A DNA stretch of 18,657 nt, from the NCBI GenBank assembly GCA_003501385.1, contig DNPN01000093.1, forward strand, positions 1 through 18,657. The letters run 5' to 3'. Position numbers and translations under genes: made by a program. Origin of the DNA: Rhizobium sp. Its GTDB lineage: Bacteria > Pseudomonadota > Alphaproteobacteria > Rhizobiales > Rhizobiaceae. The notes under the pieces were generated by a model. That model saw nothing but the letters and a program-made list of their open reading frames with translations, was not told where the DNA came from and ran no database searches. Below are positions 1 through 7,404 of the stretch, piece after piece. Every line of letters begins with the position of its first letter. Positions within the stretch are counted from its first letter, which is position 1.

Positions 1-3000
1 AGCAGCACGTAGAACACCGGCGTCATGAAGATGCCGAAGAAGGTCACGCCAATCATGCCACAGAACACGGCAAGTCCCATAGCTGCGCGCATTTCGGCAC
101 CGGCCCCCGTGGATACCACCAAGGGCACAACGCCCATGATAAATGCCATGGATGTCATGAGGATGGGGCGCAGACGCAGCCTGCTGGCCTCAATGGCGGC
201 CTGCACCGGCGTTCGACCTTCAAACTCCAGTTCTCGAGCGAATTCCACGATCAGAATGGCATTTTTCGCGGATAATCCCACAAGCACCATCAGGCCAATC
301 TGGGTGAAGATATTGTTATCCCCTCCCGTGTACCAAACCCCGGCCAGCGCCGCGAGCACACCCATGGGCACGATCATGATGATGGCAATGGGCAGTGTGA
401 GACTTTCATATTGTGCTGCCAGCACCAGATAGACCAACAGCAAAGCCAGCGGAAACACGATCAGGCTGGAATTGCCTGCAAGGATCTGCTGATAGGTCAA
501 ATCCGTCCATTCAAACACAATGCCGCTTGGGAGGGTTTCCTTGGCAATGCGCTCAACAGCGGCCTGTGCCTGACCCGAAGAGAATCCCGGAGCCGGTGTG
601 CCGTTGATGTCGGCAGACAAAAAGCCATTGTAGCGCGTGGTCCGCTCCGGCCCGGTGCTGCTTTCCACCTTCAGCAAGGCCGACAGTGGGATCATCTGCC
701 CAGTCTTTGATCGCACCTGAAGCTGGCCGATGTCCTCGGGCTTGGCACGAAATGCCGAGTCTGCCTGCACCCGCACACTGTAGGTACGGCCAAAGGCGTT
801 GAAATCATTCACATACAGCGAGCCCAGATAGATTTGCAGCGTTTCGAACACATCTGTTACCGACACACCCAATTGCTCGGCCTTGGAGCGATCAAGATCG
901 GTGTAGAGCTGCGGCACGTTGATCTGGAAGCTGGAGAACAGGCCAGCCAGTTCGGGCGTTTGATAGGCTTTTCCAAGGAAAGCCTTTGTGGCTTCATCCA
1001 GCGCCTGATAGCCCAATCCGGCCCGATCTTCGATCTGCAACTTGAAACCGCCCGTAGAGCCGAGACCATTGACGGGCGGCGGCGGGAACATGGCTATGAA
1101 GGCGTCCTGAATACCAGCATATTTCTGGTTGAGCTGCATGGCGATGGCACCGCCGGAAAGCTCAGGCGTTGTGCGCTTGTCAAAATCATCCAATATTGCA
1201 AACACGATGCCGGAATTGGAGCCAATGGTGAAACCATTGATCGACAGGCCCGGAAAGGCGATGGCATGGGCAACGCCCGGCTGTTTCATGGTGATATCGC
1301 TCATGCGCTTGATCACCTCTTCCGTGCGATCCAGCGTGGCCCCATCCGGCAATTGCGCAAAACCAATCAGATATTGCTTGTCCTGCGCAGGCACAAAGCC
1401 GCCCGGCACGGCATGGAAAACCGAATAGGTGGTCGCAATCAGGGCTAAGTAGACAATCATCACCAAGGACTTGCGCGATAAAAGCCCGCCAATGCCCTGC
1501 CCATAGCGGTGCGAGGCCGCACCAAACGCCCGGTTGAAGCCTCGGAAAAACCAGCCGAAGATCGCATCCATGCCTCGTGTCAGCCAGTCCTTTTTCGCTC
1601 CATGCTCTTTCAGCAAAAGGGCAGCCAGCGCCGGAGACAGGGTGAGCGAGTTGATCGCTGAAATCACCGTCGAGATGGCAATGGTCAAGGCAAACTGGCG
1701 ATAAAATTGGCCGGAGAGCCCACTGATAAAGGCCAGCGGTACAAACACGGCCACAAGCACCAGTGCGATGGCGATGATCGGCCCCGACACTTCGCGCATG
1801 GCACGATAGGTCGCCTCCCTTGGTTTCAGCCCAGCCTCGATGTTGCGCTCGACGTTTTCGACAACAACAATCGCATCATCCACCACAATACCGATGGCCA
1901 GCACAAGCCCGAACAGCGTCAGCGCGTTAATGGAAAAGCCGAAGGCGTACATCACCGCAAATGTGCCGATGATGGACACAGGCACGGCAATCAGCGGAAT
2001 GATCGACGCGCGCCATGTTTGCAAAAACAGAATCACAACAAGAACCACAAGGGCCACGGCCTCAAGCAGGGTGTCGATGACCTTTTCGATAGAGGAGCGC
2101 ACAAATTTGGTGGTGTCGTAGACAATCTCGTATTTCACACCATCCGGCATGGCCAGTTGCAACTGGTCCATGGTGGCATGGACATTATCGGCAATCTCAA
2201 TGGCATTGGAACCGGGAGCCTGCAGCACGGCCACCGCAACGGCGGGCTTGCCATCCAACAGCGACCGCAGCGTATAATCGGCCGCACCCAATTCGATGCG
2301 GGCGACATCCTTCAAGCGCGTAATCTGCCCTTCGCTGCCTGCCTTGATGATGATTTCGCCAAACTCTTCTGGCGTGCGAAGCCGCCCTTGCGCATTGACG
2401 TTCAGCTGAAGCTCCACCCCTTTGGGGCTGGGCGATGCGCCGATAATACCGGCTGCGGCCTGCACATTCTGCTGGCTGATCGCGGTGGTGATGTCGCTGG
2501 CGGCAAGCCCGTGTTCTGCGGCCTTTTGCGGATCAATCCACACACGCATGGCATAATCACCTGCGCCAAACACCTGCACCTGACCCACACCTTGAATACG
2601 CGCAAGCCGATCCTTGACGTTCAGGGTGGCATAATTGCGCAAATAGGTCACATCATAGCGGTCCGTGGTCGAGACAAGATTGACCACCATGATGAAGTCC
2701 GGCGAGCTCTTGACTGTGGTAATGCCAAGGGCGCGAACCTCCGATGGCAAGCGCGGCTCAGCCTGCGACACGCGGTTTTGCACCAGCTGTTGCGCCTTGT
2801 CGGCGTCTGTGCCGAGCTTGAAGGTGACCGTCAGCGTCAACACACCGTCAGACGTTGCCTGACTGTTCATGTAGAGCATGTTTTCAACGCCGTTGATCTG
2901 CTCTTCCAGCGGTGTGGCCACGGTTTCGGCAATCACCACGGGATTCGCACCCGGATAGGTGGCGCGCACCACAACAGATGGCGGCACAACCTCCGGATAT

Positions 3001-3107
3001 TCCGAAATCGGCAAGGAGCGCATGCCGATCAGACCGGCAACAACGATGAGGATCGACAACACCCCTGCAAACACAGGTCGGTCGATAAAGAAGCGGGAAA
3101 TATTCAT
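1..3107 (-). CDS. RND efflux pump inner-membrane permease (HAE1/AcrB family), C-terminus cut by window edge
   Basis: Proton-driven inner-membrane pump of a tripartite RND exporter, moving hydrophobic or amphiphilic compounds from periplasm or membrane to the outside. About 1035 residues are visible of the usual 1040-1050, so only the tail is missing. The N-terminus MNISRFFIDRPVFAGVLSIL is the classic HAE1 start and first membrane helix. Later come the family segment PISEYPEVVPP (about residues 33-43), the paired aspartates of the TM4 proton relay in GIVVDDAIVVVEN (about 410-411), and the GLSAKNAILIVEFA helix near the C-terminus. The ATG at 3107 is preceded by a GGAGAG-type ribosome site about 10 nt upstream. 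It lies 122 bp downstream of the adaptor gene, with which it forms the usual adaptor-pump pair. No TolC-type outer-membrane partner is visible here. The substrate cannot be read from sequence. Confidence 0.96.
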   Translation of the reverse strand, partial: MNISRFFIDRPVFAGVLSILIVVAGLIGMRSLPISEYPEVVPPSVVVRATYPGANPVVIAETVATPLEEQINGVENMLYMNSQATSDGVLTLTVTFKLGTDADKAQQLVQNRVSQAEPRLPSEVRALGITTVKSSPDFIMVVNLVSTTDRYDVTYLRNYATLNVKDRLARIQGVGQVQVFGAGDYAMRVWIDPQKAAEHGLAASDITTAISQQNVQAAAGIIGASPSPKGVELQLNVNAQGRLRTPEEFGEIIIKAGSEGQITRLKDVARIELGAADYTLRSLLDGKPAVAVAVLQAPGSNAIEIADNVHATMDQLQLAMPDGVKYEIVYDTTKFVRSSIEKVIDTLLEAVALVVLVVILFLQTWRASIIPLIAVPVSIIGTFAVMYAFGFSINALTLFGLVLAIGIVVDDAIVVVENVERNIEAGLKPREATYRAMREVSGPIIAIALVLVAVFVPLAFISGLSGQFYRQFALTIAISTVISAINSLTLSPALAALLLKEHGAKKDWLTRGMDAIFGWFFRGFNRAFGAASHRYGQGIGGLLSRKSLVMIVYLALIATTYSVFHAVPGGFVPAQDKQYLIGFAQLPDGATLDRTEEVIKRMSDITMKQPGVAHAIAFPGLSINGFTIGSNSGIVFAILDDFDKRTTPELSGGAIAMQLNQKYAGIQDAFIAMFPPPPVNGLGSTGGFKLQIEDRAGLGYQALDEATKAFLGKAYQTPELAGLFSSFQINVPQLYTDLDRSKAEQLGVSVTDVFETLQIYLGSLYVNDFNAFGRTYSVRVQADSAFRAKPEDIGQLQVRSKTGQMIPLSALLKVESSTGPERTTRYNGFLSADINGTPAPGFSSGQAQAAVERIAKETLPSGIVFEWTDLTYQQILAGNSSLIVFPLALLLVYLVLAAQYESLTLPIAIIMIVPMGVLAALAGVWYTGGDNNIFTQIGLMVLVGLSAKNAILIVEFARELEFEGRTPVQAAIEASRLRLRPILMTSMAFIMGVVPLVVSTGAGAEMRAAMGLAVFCGMIGVTFFGIFMTPVFYVL

Positions 3108-3200
3108 TTCAAGGCCCTCTCCAGGGTGAAATTTGCACGCAGCGACATAGTCCGGTGAAGCCATGCCCCGGGCGGATCAACTGCTTTTGGAAACTGAGGA

Positions 3201-3228
3201 AGGCGCGAAGGCCGCGCCCTGAATTCAG
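3201..3228. other. Small GC-rich hairpin plus 10-bp palindrome between adaptor and pump genes
   Basis: GGCGCG (3202-3207) and CGCGCC (3213-3218) can pair around a 5-nt loop, immediately followed by the palindrome CTGAATTCAG (3219-3228). The site sits just past the adaptor stop codon within the 122-bp gap before the pump gene. There is no U-tract, so it does not look like a strong terminator. It could tune the adaptor:pump expression ratio through mRNA stability or partial termination, which is inference only. Confidence 0.3.
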
Positions 3229-3229
3229 G

Positions 3230-4414
3230 TTAATTCATCGAGGCAACAGCCTCTTTGGTCTGCGGATCAACCAGCGCCCCCGGACGCACACGTTGCAGGC
3301 CGTTCACGATAATCCGATCCCCATTCACAAGGCCGCCCAGAACGATGCGCTGCCCGTCCATGCTGCCGCCAAGCTCAACCGGGCGATAGATCACCGTGTT
3401 ATCGTTGCCGACCAAGAAGACGAATTTCTTATCCTGATCCGTGCCAATAGCCTTTTCGCTCACCAGAATCCGGGTGTCGGGCTTGGGTTCGCCCATACGG
3501 ATACGAACAAACTGGCCGGGAATCAGACGCCCTTGGGGATTATCGATCACAGCACGCACCGCGATGGTGCCGCTGGATGCATCCACTTCATTGCCAATCA
3601 GCTGTAACTTGCCGATAATCGGCGTGCCCGTATCGGCCAACGTGCCAATTTCTACCGGAATCTGCTCAATGGGCGGCACGGCACCACCTGTTGCGGGCAG
3701 TTTGGAAAGGGCGCGGGCAACAACCTCTTCGCTGGCGTTGAAGCTGGCATAAATCGGATTGACCGACACAAGCGTTGTCAACACCGCCGAAGCCGAGCCT
3801 GCCGCAACCAGATTGCCGACAGTGATCGCCACCTTGCCAACCCGGCCAGAGACCGGGGCACGCACCTTGGTATAATCCAGCTCAAGCTGGGCAGATTGAA
3901 CAACCGCCTGTGCCGTTTTCAACCCGGCTTCCGCATCGGTCACAGCGTTCTGGCGCTGGTCCAGATCGCTCTGGGAGATGGTGCGGTTGTCAGAAAGCTT
4001 TCGGCCACGCTCAAGCTCGGTTTTGGCCAGCGCCACCTTGGCGTCGGCAGAGGCAAGCTGACCAGTGGCCTGCGCCAGACTGGCCTCATAAGGGGCCGGA
4101 TCAATGGTGAAAAGCAGATCACCAGCCTTGACCAAAGCCCCTTCGCGGAATTCAACAGATTGGATCGCCCCACCAACGCGGGGACGAATATCAACCCGGT
4201 CAACCGCCTCCAGCCGCCCGGAAAACTGCTGCCACAGGGTCACATCACGGCTTTTCACAGCCGTCACTGTCACAGGTGTTGGCGGCGCGGCGGCCGCTTC
4301 CACCGCATTTGCGGTGTCATGAGGCAAGCCAAGCAGATAGGCTGCGGCAGAAATGGACGCAACAAGTCCCAGACCGGTGCCCGTCAAGGCCCAGCGTTTT
4401 ACTCTCGATATCAT
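3230..4414 (-). CDS. RND efflux periplasmic adaptor subunit (membrane fusion protein, HlyD/AcrA family)
   Basis: Periplasmic adaptor that bridges the RND pump to an outer-membrane channel. It has 394 residues, normal for the family. It starts with a basic segment and hydrophobic helix (about residues 1-30), a membrane anchor or signal without an obvious lipobox. Visible domains follow in order: the first half of the lipoyl/barrel-sandwich region (about 60-105, with GRLEAVDRVDIRPRVGG and VKAGDLLFTIDP), an Ala/Gln/Leu-rich alpha-hairpin (about 108-178), the returning lipoyl half LDYTKVRAPVSGRVG (about 179-193), then beta-barrel and membrane-proximal domains (for example LIPGQFVRIRM). The ATG at 4414 has an AAGGAG ribosome site at 4422-4427, 7 nt upstream, which supports the start. 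It lies 90 nt downstream of the hydrolase-fold gene and upstream of the pump, all on the minus strand. Confidence 0.95.
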   Translation of the reverse strand: MISRVKRWALTGTGLGLVASISAAAYLLGLPHDTANAVEAAAAPPTPVTVTAVKSRDVTLWQQFSGRLEAVDRVDIRPRVGGAIQSVEFREGALVKAGDLLFTIDPAPYEASLAQATGQLASADAKVALAKTELERGRKLSDNRTISQSDLDQRQNAVTDAEAGLKTAQAVVQSAQLELDYTKVRAPVSGRVGKVAITVGNLVAAGSASAVLTTLVSVNPIYASFNASEEVVARALSKLPATGGAVPPIEQIPVEIGTLADTGTPIIGKLQLIGNEVDASSGTIAVRAVIDNPQGRLIPGQFVRIRMGEPKPDTRILVSEKAIGTDQDKKFVFLVGNDNTVIYRPVELGGSMDGQRIVLGGLVNGDRIIVNGLQRVRPGALVDPQTKEAVASMN

Positions 4415-4504
4415 CGTCTAACTCCTTGCGGCCTTGGGATGCCGCTATTTTTCGCATTGTCGAACGCAAAACCGTGATACGCTTTTGCTCGAAATGCTCC
4501 TGGA

Positions 4505-5359
4505 TCAAATTGTCCTCAGTTTCGCGCGCTGAGCGCCAAGCTCGCGGGTGAAACTTGTGAACTCACGGCTTGCATCATCCTGCCAACACACCACATCTTG
4601 CGTTTTGCCGCCGTAGAGCGATGTCCACCCTGTCCCGGCGGGAAGAACATGCTGTCGAACCTCGACACCTGCATTCTTGAGACGCTCTGCATACATCAAC
4701 GTCTCATCGAGAAGCGGATCATCCTTGGATGACAGCAACAGGGCTGGCGCTATTCCCGATAGTCTCGAGCAAACCGATGGAGCCGCATAGGGGTGGCACA
4801 TGCCACCGCTGACATAATGACTCCATCCCTCAGCCCAAAAGTTTAACATGCCTGCGTCTTCTGCCTTCCGAAACGATGGCGTCGCCATGAACGGGTCCAG
4901 CAAGGGCGAAACCAGAACCTGTCCATCCAGTTCATCGGCAAATTGGTCGCGGGCCTTCAAGCTGACGGCTGCGGCAATATTGCCACCCGCCTCTTCGCCT
5001 CCAACCAGAAGCAGGGATTTGCGATCACCAAACCCCGCCCGCTTCTTTGCCATATAGGAGAAAACGGCAAAACCGACCTCCAATGGCTTGGGAAATACCG
5101 AACCAAGAACATTGTAGTCCGGCATAACGACAATCGCCCCCGTGCCAGCCAGACATTCCGCCATTGGGCAGGAACCAAGCCCCGTCCTCTGAAACGCACC
5201 TCCATGGAAATAGATCAGGACTGGTGGTCCCTTTCCATAGTCTGCGCCCTGATAAACCCGTACCGAGATCTTCCCAACGGCCAGATTGTCCAACGTCATA
5301 TCTTTGATTTCGACAGGCACAAACCTTACTCCCAACACTCTGCCACCAGGTTGAAACAC
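4505..5359 (-). CDS. Alpha/beta-hydrolase-fold protein of the HSL/acetyl-esterase type lacking the catalytic Ser and His (pseudo-esterase)
   Basis: A 284-residue protein with the layout of hormone-sensitive-lipase-family esterases: oxyanion motif YFHGGAF (about 50-56), nucleophile-elbow region LLLVGGEEAGGNIAAA (about 117-131), a C-terminal LSSKDDPLLDE acid region (about 209-219) and a terminal segment LPAGTGWTSLYGG. In active relatives the elbow reads GDSAGG and the last motif GxxHGF. Here the Ser position is Glu (E123) and the His position appears to be Trp (W245), so ordinary esterase catalysis is not expected. The start is uncertain. The GTG at 5359 is the only conventional start codon in frame and has no clear ribosome site, yet protein-like sequence continues upstream in frame to a stop at about 5425. 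An ATG at 5403 lies in another frame. It leads the adaptor/pump operon and is divergent from a LysR gene, so it is probably co-regulated with efflux. A role as ligand-binding or accessory protein is inference. Confidence 0.8.
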   Translation of the reverse strand: MFQPGGRVLGVRFVPVEIKDMTLDNLAVGKISVRVYQGADYGKGPPVLIYFHGGAFQRTGLGSCPMAECLAGTGAIVVMPDYNVLGSVFPKPLEVGFAVFSYMAKKRAGFGDRKSLLLVGGEEAGGNIAAAVSLKARDQFADELDGQVLVSPLLDPFMATPSFRKAEDAGMLNFWAEGWSHYVSGGMCHPYAAPSVCSRLSGIAPALLLSSKDDPLLDETLMYAERLKNAGVEVRQHVLPAGTGWTSLYGGKTQDVVCWQDDASREFTSFTRELGAQRAKLRTI

Positions 5360-5449
5360 ACCTTGAGCATTTTCAAGGCTGGCAGAGAAACGGGAACGCG
5401 CATGGCAAAAGCCTATCCTTGCTCATCAGTCGTGTTTTTGAACCTCACC

Positions 5450-5512
5450 GAAATTCACCTATACTCTTTTGCGGGTGTTGAGAATTTCCGATGCACGAAA
5501 TTCATCAAATTC
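5450..5512. promoter_or_regulatory. Repeated GAAATTC half-sites, candidate LysR operator in the divergent region
   Basis: GAAATTC occurs at 5450-5456 and 5497-5503, its complement GAATTTC at 5482-5488, and a partial AAATTC at 5507-5512. The pair 5482-5488/5497-5503 forms a dyad with an 8-nt spacer, and a T-N11-A arrangement (T5486, A5498) fits inside it. The cluster lies between the divergent hydrolase/efflux operon and the LysR gene, where LysR-type regulators usually bind. No convincing -35/-10 pair could be assigned on either strand. Binding by the neighbouring regulator is inferred from position. Confidence 0.45.
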
Positions 5513-5672
5513 CGTCTGCCACCGACAACTCTTCATTTGCCTCTCCGTCGGCACGATTTTCTTGCCTTGGAAAACAATCTACTTTATTCGTGAAATTGAA
5601 CAAGAATAGCAAATATGAGCACACTGTTCCATATCTCGAACAATACCGCATTGCGTGGGAAAGGAAGATGCA

Positions 5673-6617
5673 ATGGACCAGCTATCGGCGATGCGTGCCT
5701 TTGTCCGCGTGGTGGAGATGGGAAATTTCACCCGCGCAGCCGAAGTGTTGGATCTGCCAAAGGCAACCGTCACCAACCTCATTCAGGGTTTGGAGGCCCA
5801 TCTTCATACCAAGCTGTTAAACCGCACCACACGGCGCGTGATGGTGACCACCGATGGCGCGCTCTATTATGAGCGGGCAAGCCAGATCATTACCGAGATC
5901 AACGAGCTTGATACCAGTCTATCCAATTCGTACACCTCACCAAGCGGTCGCTTGCGCGTGGAAATGGCCGGAGCTTTTGCAGACTGGATCGTGATTCCGG
6001 CGCTCCACGACTTCCACAGCAAATTCCCGGACATCCGCGTTGATCTCGGTGTGGGTGACCGCACGGTAGATTATCTCGTCGAAAACGTGGATTGCGCGCT
6101 GCGCGCCGGGAATGTCTCCGATCAATCTTTGATTGCGCGCCGGATTACCGAGATCCCCATGATCGCCTGCGCGGCACCGAGCTATATTGAAAGGTACGGG
6201 CTTCCCGGCCACCCGTCGGACCTGGAACAACAGCATCATTGTGTGAGCTATTTCATGGCTCAAAACAATCGCACCATGGCACTGGATTTCGAGAAGGATG
6301 GCCAGCAAATCCAAATCAATGCGCGCTATAATGTCGCCGTCAACGATGCACGCAGCTATCTGACAGCCACACAGAATGGCCATGGAATTGCAACAATTCC
6401 CCACTTCATGGCCTTGGATTCGCTCGAAAAAGGCGACCTCGTCCCTGTCTTATCGGACTGGCGCATAGAACCGCTGGCGCTGCACCTTGTCTATCCACCA
6501 AACCGGCACCTGAGCAATAAAGTCAGAGTGTTTGTTGACTGGATGGTTCGATTGCTGGCAGAGAAGAAGCTCAATCAAGGCCCGAACAATAACACCATAT
6601 CGCCCATCCATGCTTGA
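5673..6617 (+). CDS. LysR-family transcriptional regulator
   Basis: DNA-binding regulator of 314 residues, normal for LysR. The N-terminal winged helix-turn-helix is clear: MDQLSAMRAFVRVVEMGNFT, then AAEVLDLPKATVTNLIQGLE (recognition helix about residues 27-42) and LLNRTTRRVMVTTDG (about 48-62). It is followed by a linker helix and a periplasmic-binding-protein-like effector domain (about 90-295, with CAAPSYIERYGLPGHPSDLEQ and NGHGIATIPHFMA). The start at 5673 is preferred over a GTG at 5655 because a purine-rich GGGAAAGGAAG ribosome site lies just upstream of the ATG and the LysR domain begins there. It is transcribed divergently from the hydrolase/RND operon, so it is the probable regulator of that efflux system and possibly of itself. 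The effector is unknown. Confidence 0.96.
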   Translation: MDQLSAMRAFVRVVEMGNFTRAAEVLDLPKATVTNLIQGLEAHLHTKLLNRTTRRVMVTTDGALYYERASQIITEINELDTSLSNSYTSPSGRLRVEMAGAFADWIVIPALHDFHSKFPDIRVDLGVGDRTVDYLVENVDCALRAGNVSDQSLIARRITEIPMIACAAPSYIERYGLPGHPSDLEQQHHCVSYFMAQNNRTMALDFEKDGQQIQINARYNVAVNDARSYLTATQNGHGIATIPHFMALDSLEKGDLVPVLSDWRIEPLALHLVYPPNRHLSNKVRVFVDWMVRLLAEKKLNQGPNNNTISPIHA

Positions 6618-6744
6618 CGACTGCGTGGAGGCCGTACGCTGGACTTTTTACCAACAGCGACGAATGAACTTGCAATTTCACGGCACCCCATCAATGTATC
6701 CGCCAAGTGGAAGCAGTGCATTGAATTTCATAAGGAGCTGACCT

Positions 6745-7401
6745 TTGCGTATCTTGCTCGTAGAGGATGATATCATTCTCGGCTCTTCCCTGAAGAAGGC
6801 CTTCGAAATGCACGCCTATGGTGTCGATCTGTTTCGAGATGGTGAATCTGGCCTTCTGGCGGCGCAAGACAACAGCTACGAAGTTGTGGTTCTCGACGTT
6901 AACCTGCCCAAAGCCACGGGCTTTGAAGTTGTGCGGAATTTACGGGCAAGCGGAAACAGCGTTCCCGTGCTGCTTTTGACAGCACTTGACAGTGTTCGAT
7001 CCCGCGTCGAAGGGCTTGATGAAGGAGCCGATGATTATCTGGTCAAGCCTTTTGATCTTGATGAATTGCTGGCCCGTGTCCGAGCACTGGCCCGCCGTCG
7101 CGATGGCCGAATCGAGACCTTGCTGCGCAGCGGTGACGTTGAACTTGACCCTTCGGCCATGATCGCGCGCCAGAATGGCGAACCTTTGCATATTGCGGGC
7201 AAGGAGTTTCGACTTCTGCGCCTGCTGATGGAGCGCGCTGGCCGCTACGTGACCAAAAGCGATATTGAATATGCGCTCTATGATGCCAGTTCCACCATTG
7301 AAAGCAACACGATCGAAGTGATCATTTACAGTTTGCGCAAGAAGCTGGGCTCCGATTTCATCAAATCGATCAGAGGCGTTGGTTACATGGTGGAGCGATA
7401 A
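6745..7401 (+). CDS. OmpR/PhoB-family response regulator, TTG start
   Basis: Two-component response regulator of 218 residues. The receiver domain (1-115) has the acidic pocket E7/D8/D9 in RILLVEDD, phospho-acceptor D51 in VVLDVNLP, T79 in LLLTA and K101 in YLVKPFD. The C-terminal winged-helix DNA-binding domain (about 125-218) has the family features LHIAGKEFRLLRLLMERAG and VIIYSLRKKLG, ending IRGVGYMVER. The start is a TTG with an AAGGAG site at 6732-6737, 7 nt upstream; the protein begins exactly where the receiver fold should, so the rare start is well supported. The stop is 3 nt before the kinase GTG, so the two genes form one transcription unit. It resembles the QseB/PmrA/TctD subgroup. 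It lies upstream of the biosynthetic-looking cluster, which is a plausible target. Confidence 0.96.
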   Translation: MRILLVEDDIILGSSLKKAFEMHAYGVDLFRDGESGLLAAQDNSYEVVVLDVNLPKATGFEVVRNLRASGNSVPVLLLTALDSVRSRVEGLDEGADDYLVKPFDLDELLARVRALARRRDGRIETLLRSGDVELDPSAMIARQNGEPLHIAGKEFRLLRLLMERAGRYVTKSDIEYALYDASSTIESNTIEVIIYSLRKKLGSDFIKSIRGVGYMVER

Positions 7402-7404
7402 GCC

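Noticed and set aside
834..1448. Plus-strand open frame opposite the pump gene
   Set aside because: Antisense to well-conserved RND sequence and without protein-like motifs.
1707..3158. Long plus-strand open frame of 483 codons opposite the RND pump gene
   Set aside because: His/Arg/Asn-rich composition with no recognisable domain, fully antisense to a clear HAE1 pump; an antisense shadow.
4317..4508. Minus-strand 63-codon frame between the hydrolase-fold and adaptor genes
   Set aside because: It overlaps the adaptor start and its ribosome site in another frame and shows no family features.
6610..6741. 43-codon frame ending 3 nt before the response-regulator start, a possible leader peptide
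   Set aside because: No ribosome site at its ATG, no recognisable features; the stop near the regulator start is probably chance.
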